A stretch of 64,000 bases of DNA from Polytrichum commune. Its lineage: Eukaryota > Streptophyta > Polytrichopsida > Polytrichales > Polytrichaceae. Of this stretch, positions 23,821-37,088 are shown piece after piece; position 1 is the first letter of the stretch, and every line of letters starts with the position of its first letter. The translations under genes were made by a program, and so were the position numbers. Below the pieces are notes generated by a model, which made no database searches, had not been told where the DNA came from, and saw nothing but the letters and a program-made list of their open reading frames with translations. The stretch spans positions 29,450,001 to 29,514,000 of the forward strand of contig OX485806.1 of assembly GCA_950295325.1 (NCBI GenBank), read 5' to 3'.

Positions 23821-24364
23821 GGTGTCCAAACGGCGGGGGAGAAACGTCGGCTTCCGTAAACCGGCCGCTGCCCACAAAACCCACAAGGTGGAATCGAAGC
23901 TCAGAGCTCCAAATTGCGCTGCGACGTAGATCTGAAGACGGGAAACGGAGAGGAGAGGTAGACGGTGAAGGAGAAGGGGGGCGAGGGGGGAGGCTTCATG
24001 AGAGGTGGGGCCTTACTAGTAACTTAAGTCACGCCTGGCTCTCACTAAGGAACGCCAGGTGGCGGAATGCCGTTTGCTGTATTTCTTTGTTCTTGTAAAA
24101 GAAAGAAAGTTTCTTTACAACCAAAAACAAGATCGACGGTGAAACGAAACTGAGGTATCTGATCGAACGGTAGTGGTAAGAGAGCGTGGCTGGTGGACTG
24201 AGCGTTGTGTGTCGGAGTGATGTTCATCCAGATGTATACGTCTACGGATGGATGTATCATCCACTTGATGCCAGGTAAAGTGCCTCATAGTAAGGTAGAC
24301 GGGTCCTTAAATGGTTACTTCTTTCCTATTAAGGTAGATGGGTCTCAAATGATTACTTTTTCCT

Positions 24365-24900
24365 ATTACACCATTTATGGTATTCAATGTCACACACACT
24401 ATTTGCAAAGGGCCTATAGATGCCTAGAGTGTAACGTCCGTTAATTGCCAATTATGACACTATTCGTCAACACACTATAACTTTTTTAAGTGAAAGTTTA
24501 TTTACATTATGACAATTAAAGTAGCACATTGTGATACTTGACATAATAATGTTACGTTTTAGTATGCAAGAGGAAGATATTATTGAGCATACTAACAGCA
24601 AATTTGGCGTGTTTACATTTTCGTATGCAACCTAGGAAGATACTTTCAAGCATACTAATGTTACATGTCATTTGTGTACACTTTAATTAGTTTGTAGACC
24701 ATTGTGTAACATAGGAATACACCTCATAATGATATTGAACATACATACTCATACCAAGATATCAATAAGTGCAGTTGAATGCCAAGTGTCATGAGGTGAC
24801 ATTGATTATAATGAAGTTGTTGATCATTAATGTAACCTAGCATCTGCGTCAAAATAGGGTAAGTGACACTATTACACATGTGCCACTAAATATCATAAAC
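24365..24900 (+). repeat. Second, longer copy of the same dispersed repeat
   Basis: Matches the copy in the V-ATPase intron but carries extra internal sequence, including a doubled GTATGCAAG/CATACTAA block at about 24555-24660. It lies about 0.5 kb upstream of the V-ATPase start. Confidence 0.6.
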
Positions 24901-25130
24901 AGTGTAGTCCACTTCTCCTAGGACATGAAGCATGTGATCGGTACGAGATGCTTAGCAAATCCATATCAAGGTCGTCGTCACTTTCCTCAATCTTACTAGA
25001 GTGCATATGAATATCGTATTCATTGTCAAAGCAAAGATTTTTCATGCTCATATAGGTTTCATGTTGACTGTTGAGCTTAGAATAGTTATCATATTTTACG
25101 CACGTAGTCCCAATCTCATGTGAGCACATA
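24895..25130. repeat. Old dispersed repeat, copy 1
   Basis: Contains CTAGGACATGAAGCATGTGA, then GATGCTTAGCAAATC, then TATGAATATCGTATTC. A related series stands at 27178-27330 (CTAGGATATGAAACACTTGA, GCGGTTAGTAAATC, ATATGGATATCTCATT). Short pieces of the first block recur near 25375 and 33398. Class unknown. Confidence 0.45.
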
Positions 25131-28100
25131 TATTTATGGTAGCATAGAGGGCTCCCTATTCCATCTTTACACGTGCCAAAATGTAGTTTCCACGTGGGAT
25201 ACAAAGTGGGTCCTAGCGAATGTGAGCATGACATGTGACATATTTTTTAGGGGAAATATTTTGTGTCAAAACAAGGAGCCCTCTACTGTATATGTTCATG
25301 GAACCACACCAAATCACATGCTACTCAATATATAAGTGTCAAATTAAAGATAAGTGATTGAATTAGGCACATCTATTTCAAACCACTTCTCCTGGGACAT
25401 TAAGCACAGGAAGAGTATGACATTAGTAGCAAAGCCATTTTCGCATCTCTTGGCATGACATAATGGATTGACCGTATTTGAACCAACATATAATGTTTTC
25501 CCTTGAAACATCCACACTACCTCCAAACATGCACTCAAAACTTACCCGAAAGTGGAAGATATGTATGCAAAACATCACCTCCCGACCAAAAATCAAGTTG
25601 GATTTGAGAATCTAACTTTTTAATGTATTAGGATGTTTGCAATATGAGACTTTGTGCATAATATAAGAGGAGCCTCACAAAGTGGGCTCCCCCGCCCCTT
25701 TCCGTCCCTCAATCACTCTCGCTAGTTATTGGTTTTGAATTGATTTCTATAGGATATTGTATCAAGCGGTGTGGCTTAAACCCATGATCTTGACCAAAAT
25801 CCAATGGAAATTCCCATGTCACTAGGCGATGTGAATTGGGGGGTGTCATGGGCAAATCACATCCAACCCATCCATTCATAGAGCCCCATCGTACGGTCTA
25901 TGAACTGCTCATGCAAGTCTAAAACCATTCCAATGGATGAAAATGGCGGCTGAAAAAACAATGTTTGCAAGATGAAAGGTTGATTGTTCATCCCATCGTA
26001 TGAGAGCATTTGTGTGTGATTTTGAAGGTTCCCATGAGGTTCTCATCCAACCAGTTAAATTTCATTTCATTTCAAGGTCGGTCATCAAAAGGGGCTTGGA
26101 GTTGATGGCTAGTAGCCTTGGTTCTACCTTTTAGAAGGCGGAGGTAGGAGTTTGATCCCCCCCCCCCTTGGCATCATCTCCTCCGCAAGACCTTTTAATG
26201 AAGGACTTAGTTTGAAAATTTTCATTCAAGATTTGTGAGTGGATGGAGGTGGAGACTTCATCCAACGTGAAGTTTTTTAAGCTCTATGCGAAGGGAAGAG
26301 AAATGAGAAGTTGGGGCAGCATACGAGCCTTTAGAAGTTGCGTCGGATCGCAATCGACGGCTGAGATCTTTCTAGCCCCCGACCACACGGGAGGTGTTCA
26401 CAACGCCGCAATGACTTTATAGATAAATATGAAAACCCTTGTGGGACTCTACAAAACCAACATATGGTAATTGGATGTGTTTCCCCTAGTTGTGTCTAAT
26501 TGGTTAGCACTCTTGGTTCATTTTGAATTGTTATGTTAACTTGGGTGATATTACACTAATCAATCCTATTAGTGTGCGTAAAATATTATTTGTGACAATA
26601 AATAATGTGGTTCACACTAAATTTTTTAGTCAAGGTGGAATTAACTTGGGTCCAAGGTCCTAGTTGTCCCCTAAGTCTCCTTTGTGAAGACTTATGACCA
26701 ACACATTGAATATCAATTTTAGGACAAAAGTAGCACAAAATCAAACGATCATCCACATTAATCTTCTGTAAAGACACTTAGTGTGGCCATGCTATTTTTA
26801 GACTATAAAGTTAGCATGGATTGAGAATTAACATGGCCCACACTAATTCTCAACATGAGAATCAACATGGGCTCTAGGAGATTACCATGACCCATAGTAA
26901 TAGGACTATTTAGGGTACCTAGCATGGACACAATGTATTAGGTAGTTATCCCCATGGGTTTTGTGTGCTATTCTCTTTGTTGCAATGTGTGCCTACTTCT
27001 ATACGAAACCGAGTTTTTTCCTCATATTTGCTACCTTGGATGCAAAGACGTTTCACCTAAATTCTCATTTTGTCTAAGATATAGTGATGACATGTGTCTA
27101 CTTAATGTGGGGAATCCCATACTATCTATCGATCTTGATCAACCACGTTTGAAATGGTTACTTTCTCCAAACTAGCCAACTTCTTCTAGGATATGAAACA
27201 CTTGATTAGTATGAGGCGGTTAGTAAATCTAAATAGAGGCAATAGTTTTTATTCCCAAGCAGTTCAGGAGCACATATGGATATCTCATTTGTTATCAAAG
27301 TGAAGACTCTCGTGTGCACCAGGAGAAACCACCTCTATAGAAATTGGCATACATGTGTGAGAACCAAGTATTTGTTTAAGGGCTATTTATCTTAAGTCTT
27401 CAAGAAAAAACTGAACCCTATAATTATAAAAATTCCTCCTTATCACCAATGAACAACACCTTATTTTATAAATAGAAATTAGGGGTTATTTTGAAACTAA
27501 ATGTAGTGTATTCATGAATTCTTGCTAAAAATGTGTGCTTTTGAAATAAATATTCAATTAGAGCTTAAATTTCAACCAACACAACATATTATTAAACATG
27601 GATGGCTAACATTGTTTATGATTCCCATGCATTAACATAAAACCAAAAATAATTAAAAAAATATGATCTATATGCAAAACATGAAACTCGTACTTGAATA
27701 AATCATAAAGAACTAGTCACTCAATCATGCAATAAATATTACACTAGTATTTTTCTAATCGACCCTTTGTGCAAATAAAGTAGTTCAAAATTTCACGGCT
27801 TCTTTCAACCCTACAATGATTCTCCCATCTCCTTGCAAAAGCCTCACAATAAATATTATTGCAATTAGGTTTAATATGTCCATGTTCATTTGGGTGTTCC
27901 AAAACCAGTGTGCTCATTTGGACACGAAAAATAATTGTTGCTAGGGGGAGAAGTTGTCATTCTTCTCAAAAAAAAATTTAAAAAATGTCCCTCATAAGTT
28001 TGTTGTTATTTCACTCCAATTGCTTCTCACAAATGTAAGTGGGTCAAAAAAACAAAAACAAAAACAAAACACACACACACACACACACAAATAGATTTGC

Positions 28101-29339
28101 ATCCACTTCTCTCATATGTCTCCAAAATATTTAACGTGTGAATAATATGACATTACAAATGATACCATATAAAGGCATAGCCATTTTTGTATGATTTTGG
28201 AGCTCACATGAATGGTATATGAGAGCTGGGCATTGCTTGAGCAGATCTATGCTTACCTTCAAGCATAGTTCCCTCTTTTAACATCCTTTTGTTCAAAGGC
28301 CAAATCATTCCATAGCATATCTAATAAACCTTCCAAATCCCGGGAGGGTGGGTGGGACCATCCCTCTTGGCCAAATCATTGCAAAGTTACTTCTAAACAT
28401 TTACAACTATTTCCGCTTGGTATTTGTCTAAAACTTTTACTAACACCTTTGAGTATTCAAACTACTAAGGTTGTAAGCCATATTGCTCATAAGTAAAATA
28501 ATGCAATGTATGACATGTCCGATACATACTATTACATGGTCAAAGAGGTATATGTCTCTCAGTCAAGTATGTGTATACCAAACTCAAGTATGTACAAGCT
28601 TCAAGTGTCATTCACAAGTAAAAAATGCTTCACAGTAAGCATTGTACACATAATACTTTTGCATGAAGATAAGATACAAAACCTAGGATGGCCGTTCAAA
28701 ATGTGAAGGGTTTGCCTCACATGTGCCCATGCAACCAACCAACAAAAAATGAGGATTAGTCACGTACACGAGGTGAATATCAACAAAACCCAATTGTTAT
28801 CTATGTCACACAAATATAAACGGTAAAATCATATGGTTTGTATCAAAGAATGCTTAGAACAATCAAGTATTCTACCTGTTCCTTGGCCATTTGAGCTTCT
28901 AGTGGTACACTATTGAGGTGAGCGATGTACACCTTCCACCAATCTCCACTAGTTTACCCTAAATCAAGAAGTTACTTAAGGTAAACAACATAAGTGGTTT
29001 AACCTTCGAAAGGAGGCTCTCATGCTTCCTCTTACCTCATATGTGATTAGGTAAATGCTCATGTCCGTAGATCTTTAGTGTAAGATCCACGGCTATTATC
29101 AGTTAGGTAAAAGAAACTCCTGTGCCCTAGAACATTTAGTTCATTAGGGTTATGTTTTTCTACCCAATCTGTTCATCCAAGGCATGGTAAGAAGTAAGTA
29201 GAGAGAGAGAGAGAGAGAGAGAGCATTACCTCATTGTTCCTCTTGAAAACTCTCCTTCATCCAAGGGTGTTTCATATTTATTCAAGGGAGTGACTCCCCC
29301 TGGTGGGGCTTAGGGGAAAGTAACATGCTTAAGTGTTCA
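25131..29339. other. Gene-poor AT-rich DNA
   Basis: No gene could be supported. It contains the second copy of the 24895 repeat (27178-27330), a C12 run near 26157-26168, and an (AC)n microsatellite near 28069-28089. Open frames are short and without domains. Confidence 0.5.
29200..29223. repeat. (GA)n microsatellite
   Basis: About twelve AG units in a row, directly visible. Confidence 0.9.
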
Positions 29340-29560
29340 CTTAACACATTAATATTCAAACTTCATTGGCAAGAAAGTGGCATGCACTGATCACAAACAC
29401 TCATAATTTTCTTTAAATCTATGATAAATGAGCATAGAATTTAGTGTCACTCAGTTGCACCTTCAACCCTCAATAACTTTGAGATTTGGCTAAATTATGT
29501 ATGTGACTTGAATTAATTAGTACCACCCTCTAATTGGTGCATTTAGTGTAGTTACCTCAT
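29340..29560 (+). repeat. Dispersed repeat, inverted partner at 48270-48480
   Basis: In order it holds AATTTTCTTTAAATCTATG, TTTAGTGTCACTCA, AACTTTGAGATTTGGCTA, ATGTGACTTGAATT and TAATTGGTGCATTTAGTGTAG. The minus strand of 48270-48480 holds close versions of the same words. Copies are perhaps 75-80 percent alike by eye. No coding capacity seen. Confidence 0.65.
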
Positions 29561-30129
29561 CCTTGGCATCGTTACAAAAGTGATTGTAATTGTGCCTGAA
29601 ATAAACCAACTCCGACATGAGATTGTAACACTTGATCCATAGCTTAGCTCGATAAATTTGCGTCAAGTTTACATACTAGCCACATTAATTGTAGATCTAC
29701 ATTCAAATATAGTGTGGCCCTCACTAAACCAAATCTAAGTTATAGTGTAGTTATGATGTTCATGCTGTTTTTCACATCGACTTCTCAATTTGCTGAAGGG
29801 GGAAATGCTGTATGGTCCTATACCCGCGGGTTCGGATAAGGAGAACTACTTGACATCGAACGCGTTCCCTGTACCCAACATCCACGAGAACGCGATAAGT
29901 ACCACACGAACGTGATTGAGAACTCATGAGGGAACGTGGGGAACTTCGTCTCGCACCTCTGGATAAGCCCCCCTATCAACGCGTGCGGGTATCCTTTGTT
30001 GCGGCGAGGTGCGAGTCCTCTTTCACACAGGCTATCCGCACAAGCAATTTGTGCGTCTTGTGGGGAGGCGAGGTGGCCTGAGTTGAGATTCTTGTTTCGT
30101 GTCTGTGGCGGCATTGGGTTAGTGTAGCA
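29561..30129. other. Upstream region of the RPL18 gene
   Basis: No gene. GC content rises sharply from about 29815 towards the start codon at 30130, as is usual for the promoter and 5' UTR of a plastid-protein gene. No TATA box was evident. Confidence 0.4.
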
Positions 30130-32627
30130 ATGGCGGCAACAGCAATGGCCGCAGCGTCCATGGCGTCTCTATCTCTTCGAGGAGGCTCCTCGTTCCAGGA
30201 ATTCAATGGCCTGGCCCCATCATCCTCATTCCGTCCCTCCTTGGCAGTGCCTCCCACCCATCGCCCATGTGAGTCTCTCGATGAAATTTTCGTTTACCCT
30301 ACGCTTGTGTTTCTCGGTTTGATTGCAACGAACATACTACACATGCCGCTGATAGAGATGCATCTGGGGCCTTATCCATTTTCTTGTGCCTACCGTTACC
30401 AAATATCCAGGCTGAAAGAATTGGACCAATTCCGGGAATAGGCGCCAATTTTTCGTTTCTGAGGTTTATGGTACATCTGCATTTTGTCATCTTGCATTTT
30501 GTGTGTAGGGCATGAGAGTATGGGTGGGTGAGTGTTATTTGAGAATTAGGTTAAACCCCGAGCTTCTTTGGCTCAACTTGTTTATACCTCAGTTCATGGG
30601 GGGACTAGATGGCTCTCAAGAAGGCATAATTTTGTCACGGTTTTACCATTCCCTTTTACATTGTGGTCGGAGGCTAATGTGCGTTGGAATTCTTTCGGGT
30701 TTTGTGTGCTATGGCATTTTACAATTTGTAGATGTGGACAGTTGTGGAGGTGCCCTAGAATGTGTGTGACATACACTCGATTTTGTGAGCATGAAAGTTA
30801 ACGATTTAGTTGACGAAATTTGCTACTGCGTATTGCCTTCTCTGTACTATGGCATTTTACAAATTGTCAATGCACAAACTTGTAGAGTTGGTGCCCTAGA
30901 ATGTATGTTACATACACTCGAGATTGTGAGCATGAAAGCTATAGTTGACGAGATTTTACATGTCTGACGAGGATTGCAGCTGCTTTGAGGGAGCCATTGA
31001 GGATAGAAGCATCCAAGGAGCAAACCCGGAGGGAAACCATCAAGAACCGCCATAGACGTCTGAGGAAAAAGGTACGACTTCCATGTGTTGTCTGACGCGG
31101 GTTTGTGTTCTGAACAGATTCACTATGGAGGTTAGGTGGTTTGGAATGTATTCAAGCAAATCTGATTCTGATTATGAGTGATAAAGCCCGCGGGTACCCT
31201 GTGTTTTACTCTGTGCGCAAACTTGAAGAAACTTAATGGTTGTTCTCTGTCTACATTCAAATTTGAAAAGTGAATGGTAGTCTACAGTAGTTATTAAAAC
31301 AAGTTGAATTTCTGGTTCAGTCTTTACAAATCTCTTTCTTGGAGTAGGTTTTAGATTACTTCTCATAGTGTTTGAAAACCTAACCTAATTCTGTACTAGA
31401 AGCTGGTACAACACACGGTGGCTGGCTAGGGTGGCTGCATTTCAAACTTTTGTGAATGAAGCAGTCATACATCATGGTTTTGAATAAAACTATTTCATTG
31501 CCGAATGTCCCAATTATGTTAGCCACAGGGTGTAGTAAGAGGGAATAAGAAGCTCAATGACCAAAGATTGGGAGGGGATATTTACAGATTGTATGCCTCA
31601 GGATTAATTTTCTAAACAGCAAGTGGGTTTTGTGGGGTGCAGCTGAATGGGACAACAGAGAGGCCACGATTGGCTGTGTTCCGCTCCAACCAGCACCTGT
31701 ATGCCCAAGTCATTGATGATACTAAGCAGCAGACACTCGCTGCTGCATCTACGCTTACTAAGGAGATTAAGGAAGCTATTGAGATGTCAGCAGGTCCAAC
31801 AATTGTGAGTGTCCTCTTACCTCTTCCTTCTATTTGATATGCAATCATAAGATGCCTGTTTATCCCTAGCAATAATACATTGATCCTCCAACTCAACGTG
31901 ACTTTTGGTCGGGAGTTCATTGTGTTGCTGCATACAATGCCTTTCATGTTTGGTAAGTTTATAGTGCATTCTTGGAGGTAGTGTGGAGGTTTGAACAAAG
32001 AACATTCTGTATCAGCATGTTGAGGACCAACCTCATTTTAGCGAGCCAAGAGGTGCTAAAATGAGATTGGCCCTTAATGAACCGAACTAGGTTGCTCTTT
32101 GTTTAATTCAAACACTACCTCTGAGCATGATCTACAAGTGGAAAAAAATTCTTAGTATTGTATGTAAGACAACCAATGGAAAATCAGAGGGGATCAACTC
32201 CCATTGAGTTGAAATGCAACTCTAATTTAGATAAAGTTTGGTGGATTTGCTTACATGGCACACCATATAAGAGCCACATTGGCTGTGCATGCATAGTAAT
32301 GAGTGCCAGTTAGCTCAAGCAGACAGATTCTTACATGTAGATAAGTTAGTTGGCATCATTCCAAGAATGCAACCATCGTAGAGCAAGGGAATTTTGATGC
32401 AATTGATGAGGCAAGGTTTGTCAATTACTGATATGGCTGGAGCATTTGCATGTCTAACAGTAACCTTGTGTGTGCAGGAGGTTGCAAGGAAAGTAGGAGA
32501 GGCAATTGGAAAGGCATGTCTAGAAAAGGGTATAAGCAAGGTGGCCTTTGACAGGGGAGGCTTTGTCTACCATGGCCGCATCAAGGCCTTGGCCGATGCT
32601 GCACGAGAAGCCGGCTTAGAGTTTTAG
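30130..32627 (+). CDS. RPL18: Plastid 50S ribosomal protein L18 (uL18c), nuclear-encoded
   Basis: uL18 binds 5S rRNA in the large ribosomal subunit; this is the plastid form. Exons 30130-30268, 30980-31071, 31643-31804 and 32478-32627 join in phase to 180 codons plus stop. The first about 47 residues are Ala/Ser rich without acidic residues ([20 protein letters not shown]), a plausible chloroplast transit peptide. Mature motifs are [49 protein letters not shown] and the C-terminal [20 protein letters not shown] then REAGLEF. All introns are GT-AG. The start ATG gives the transit peptide; the next ATG (codon 6) would also do. It looks intact. Confidence 0.96.
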
Positions 32628-34622
32628 GAAGTAGTCACCAGTTTTAACCGATGTCTTCAAAATCCTGTATGGTATCTGATTATTATTTTCATTGCAAAGG
32701 TTTTTCAAATTGAACTGTATACCTTACAGTTCCTGAGCGGCTTCTTAGCTATTGCATATGTATGTTGAGTGTATGTTTGTGTGACGAGCTGTATATTCTC
32801 TCACAACAGGGTCAGAAGGCAAAATTTGTTCATTATCAAGATTGTTCTGACAACTGAATGTATTGAGGTATTTGAAAATGAGATATGAATAATCCATCAG
32901 CCATTATCCTTTACCAATGCGACCAATTACCTTTTCTTGTGTGGCAATAGATGGACTTACCAGCTTCTCATGTACTTCTGTGAGCTGAAATGCATTTTCC
33001 TTTTGATTCGACTTGTGTCTTTACATCTAATGCCTTATCCGACCATAATCTGGTTGTGAGTTCACTCTGACCCCTTTGATATTAGTTTCGGATGGTTTCT
33101 TGATTGTTTCAACTATTCCTTTCGTTCATGTTCAAGTTTGTTATGTTATGCCATGTGGGTAATTTTGATTCAACAGAGTTAGTTATTTTTGGATTAATTC
33201 AAATATGGAGTTTGCTCTCAACTGGTTTATAATGTAACACAAACCAAAACTTGACATTTGTCACCTCCGCAATTTAGGGGTAGCATATCCTAAACATGAT
33301 TTTTGTCGATCCTTACGTGCACATGACTCTCAATTGATCTAAAAATTTGCATGACACTCAAATGCAATATATTCGATTTCTCTTCGCACCCACATTGTTC
33401 TCATAGGATACGAGACATGCAATTAGTACAAGATGGTTAGCGGGGTCGGACCCGCGAGATGAGGAACGGCTGAAGCTCCGCGAAATGTGGTGAAGGGGAG
33501 GAAGAATGGATCTGAGGAGCTAGCCGCAGAAAGTCACCCAAGAACTCTCTACCACATGAACAACGATCTTTGCAACTGAGATGGAGCATGGGGGACTAGT
33601 GGTGCGTTGGGGCGCCGTTCAAACAAGAAATGGAATGGTGAGCATGTTGGGTGCTCTTTTGCAAATCTGGATCTCAATCTGTTTGAAGTTTTAGCTCGTT
33701 GCATTACATTGAGGGTGTAGTTGCACCAAAATGCAAAAGATGTGTGTTGGCATAAAGATGTGTGTTGCATCAAAGCAAAAGGAGAATAGGCTGGGCTACT
33801 CTCTTCCACCATTACTTGGCTGCAACTAGCCCACCATGCTCACCACTCAAGACAAAGATCCAAACTCCTAGGCTACACCTCAGCCAGATCTGACTCACCC
33901 CAAACCACACAAGCAAGGCACATCAAATGTCTCAAACACACAGGCTTGCACATTCTTACACTATTCCTGCAATTGTCTTTATTCCACAATTTGGCACACA
34001 ACTCTGTTATAAATCTATCTATATTTCCAAAACCACTATACTAACCATGTACAACATAGTCATGTCATCTTGTGCAACAACAGAGCAGCCCCTAAGCGCG
34101 AAGGTTGTCAACACCGAGGCCAAGAAACGCCCAATGATCCACACGAACCTGCAGGACCCAACAAATGACACGATGAGGATGTATCAACCAATGCCACTCA
34201 AACCGAGGGCTCAACACCAAAACGGCCAACCCACAACCCAACATCAAGCAAGACAAACAAAGGTAAGATCTATAAGCTTTACAAAATTGTACAGGTCCCA
34301 CTGCAGCCAACAAATCATGCAGACGCTCTGGCTCAAAACCAACATTGGAAGAAAAGTCAGAGCAACACACACACATACCAAGACCAGCAAGGATGCAACT
34401 GCGCACAAAATAGACTCAGCAACCGCAATGCAGCACACCTGCAACCAGCACCCCAGCAAGATCAGGAAGGCATCACAGGTAAGACAGAAGACCACCTGCG
34501 CAGAGATTGATCTGGACGAGAGGAAAGCGGCCAAAACCGATTCAGTTCGCGGCGAAGTCGACTCAAACTCACCGCCCACGCTTCGAAGAGAGAGAAGTGG
34601 TGGAAAGGCTGGATTAGAGAAA
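32628..34622. other. Intergenic DNA; composition shift from about 33.9 kb
   Basis: 32628 to about 33000 should be the RPL18 3' UTR. No gene is recognised beyond. From about 33900 the + strand turns rich in A and C and poor in T, like the sense strand of the LINE to the right. A 234-codon open frame at 33927-34628 falls here, in the same frame as the TBL fragment and separated from it by one TGA. It shows no domain and its openness may just reflect scarce T. Confidence 0.4.
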
Positions 34623-34628
34623 AAATGA

Positions 34629-35697
34629 ACTAAGGTTGACGGCACAAACAATGCCACTAGTAGTGATGATATATCGAAGGACGATTCCACTCAACAACTG
34701 CCAGTAAAGACAAGGAAGACAGAGCTCGACGTGGACGAGGTCTCGGAGATGACAGGTGAAAGTGACCGAGTGGGGACAGCGAAAGAAACTATAAATCTCG
34801 ACATCGAAGGCACTGCGCCAGTCGCGAAGAAGAAAGGAAAATCAGCAACCACTAAATCAGAAGCGGAAGAAGATTCAGACGTCTCCAGAGAACCCAAGTC
34901 AGAAGCAGGGCCTACTCCGAAAGCTCACCGATCTGCCGACGATGTAAAGACCGACACCGAAACAGTCAAGGATTCTATCACCAAGTCTAGGAGTATTGCT
35001 AAGGTGGCTCCTAAAGACTCGGACCCTGATGAAACTACTACCGAAACTTTGGATGATGAGCTCGTCACGACAAAGAAAGATGCAGAGTTGCAGATCACAA
35101 CTACTAAATTAGACGAGTCCACCACCAAACGAGATGAGGAGCTTGAAGCTGTGAATGGGCCAGCCTTGGAGAAGGCCGAAGATGAATCGGACAAATCAGA
35201 AACAACCGCCCTCGCCTTAAAAGATAGAGTGTTGATCAACACATCAGAGTCGGACATCGCCAACGAGACATCGAAATTTAATGAAGAACCTGCTCCTGCA
35301 ACTGGATCTTCAGTTAGCACTTCATTAAACTCAACCAAACCTACAGCAACTGCAGCACCCACCCTGTTGAACAGCACGAAGAAATTGGAGGTGTCTGAAA
35401 GCGGTGTACATGCCAGCAGCAAATCTGCGGACGAAGAGGACATCAGTTCGGTGATGGAGAGTGATCTGAACAAGGAGGACGGGCCCATCCAACATGAGGT
35501 AGAGGCAAATAGTGCTGGAGCACCCAAAACCTGTGATTACCCCATGGGAAAATGGGTGCCTAACTCCAGCCGGCCGATCTACTCTGATAACAAGTGCAAG
35601 CTATGGCTGATCGCTCCCATCTCGAGCTGCCTCAACCACCACCTCGAACTGCTGTTCGAGAAGTACCGGTGGCAGCAAGAGGGCTGCGTTCTGCAAA
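34629..35697 (+). pseudogene. TBL-type O-acetyltransferase N-terminal fragment
   Basis: TBL proteins O-acetylate cell-wall polysaccharides in the Golgi. The frame starts with about 300 residues of low-complexity acidic and Thr/Ser-rich sequence (ETTTETLDDELVTTKKD). It then enters a PMR5N domain: CDYPMGKWVPNSSRPIYSDN, KCKLWLIAP, then FEKYRWQQEGCVL, with the four Cys and the GKW and YRWQ.EGC motifs in place. It stops being TBL-like right after EGCVL, near 35697. The catalytic PC-esterase part (GDS and DxxH motifs) is missing. The same open frame continues into LINE-like DNA. I infer a fragment cut by, or captured with, the LINE. No introns are seen within it. Confidence 0.7.
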
Positions 35698-36983
35698 ACA
35701 AAAGGAGGTTCGTCCAGACACTGAGCAACCAGACCACACCAACAAAACCAGGCGACACTTTAAACACTTCAAACACAAGAGAAGAAACCAACACCACAAA
35801 GGGCGAAATCACCAAGAGAAACGAGAGCCGCCACCACCGAAAACCTAACAGAGACCACAATGTTTCATTACTGTCCAAACACCCCCACGACAGAAAACAT
35901 CGACCAAATGCTGCCCCAACTAGCCACTATAAAGGTGAAACACACACTCACCCTCTCAATCACAACTGCTTACTACTATGCCCTCTCTCTATCTCTCCAT
36001 GCTCAAACTCGGCCAGCCCGGACCCCCTGCCCTCGCTGAACTCCCACTCTTCCTGCCACTCTCTCTGTAGTCCTACAACTAGTAATATTGAGTATACACA
36101 AATAGAAACACCCCTTAGTGACCACATAGAGAAGACCCTAGTATGGAGCAGCAGCCCAAGAACTGCACCATCGAAACACAACAGCAGAGGCCCCGGAGCT
36201 AGCAGGGAGGCACCCGCAGAGCGGCACCGAAGAAACAAGGACCCTGGTACCCACAAGGAAGCGGCCAAGGAGCTGCACCGAAGTCAGCGTGAACCCGACT
36301 CCGAAACCAAACCATCGCCAGCAAGAGGAGAAGCAGCCCTGGGACAGCCGACCCCGAAGCCGAGCAACACCGAACACCGAGAGCGCCAACACACCGAACT
36401 GCCGAGGAGCGGAGCTGCGAAGAGGAGGGGAGAGGAGACAAGCTCGGGAACGCCAACGAACAGACATAAGCAACCCAACAAACTGACCGTTACCAAGAAA
36501 GATAATTCAGGTTCTTCACAAAATGTTTTATTAGTTAGCACTTCCTGTTATACTGCCTATAACTCCCATTGTCCTAGGAATTTCTCTTACACTCCCTCAC
36601 AACATTTGGGGATGCTTATTTTGCAAGCATGCACCCATGCCCACCAAAAACATATGAATAAGGGATATGCCCAAAAATGCATGCAAACACTTAGGAAGGT
36701 AAATAGAAAATGTGTGTGTAAAAGCAACGTACAAGAAACTAATCTTTACCCTATCAACACCATAGTTAATACGTACTACACTCATATGCAAATACCTAGC
36801 ATGTATGACCACAACACCTCCTCTATAAAATATGTATGGACACACACTAGTAACGTACCAATAAATAATGGCCCAAAAAAACACACCCTTCTCTTCATAA
36901 AAAACTCCTATATGCATAAATGTTTGTATAACCACCTTACTCACACAAAACACCTCTCCTTCTCAAAAGTCATACTTCGCCCG

Positions 36984-37005
36984 GCCCCACAAATTAAGTT
37001 GTGGG
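36984..37005 (+). other. Hairpin in the LINE 5' region
   Basis: CCCCACAA and TTGTGGGG flank a 6 nt loop, a perfect 8 bp stem 84 nt before the ORF1 start. Its role is unknown. Confidence 0.6.
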
Positions 37006-37088
37006 GAGAAGCAGACCATGAGACTACAAGGAGATTCTATATGCCAAAAAACTTTAGAAAATTAACACAAAGTTTTTTCATTTTCAGA

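Noticed and set aside
26095-26300. Possible tRNA-derived SINE on the plus strand
   Set aside because: GTTTGATCC resembles a B box but the A box is poor, no body or tail could be set, and no second copy is in the window.
33927-34628. 234-codon open frame upstream of the TBL fragment
   Set aside because: No domain, and the strand is poor in T, so long open frames arise by chance. It may belong to the LINE or TBL leader but cannot be assigned.
35579-36541. Several long minus-strand frames in the LINE 5' region
   Set aside because: Hydrophobic, low-complexity translations of the reverse of a T-poor strand, typical shadows.
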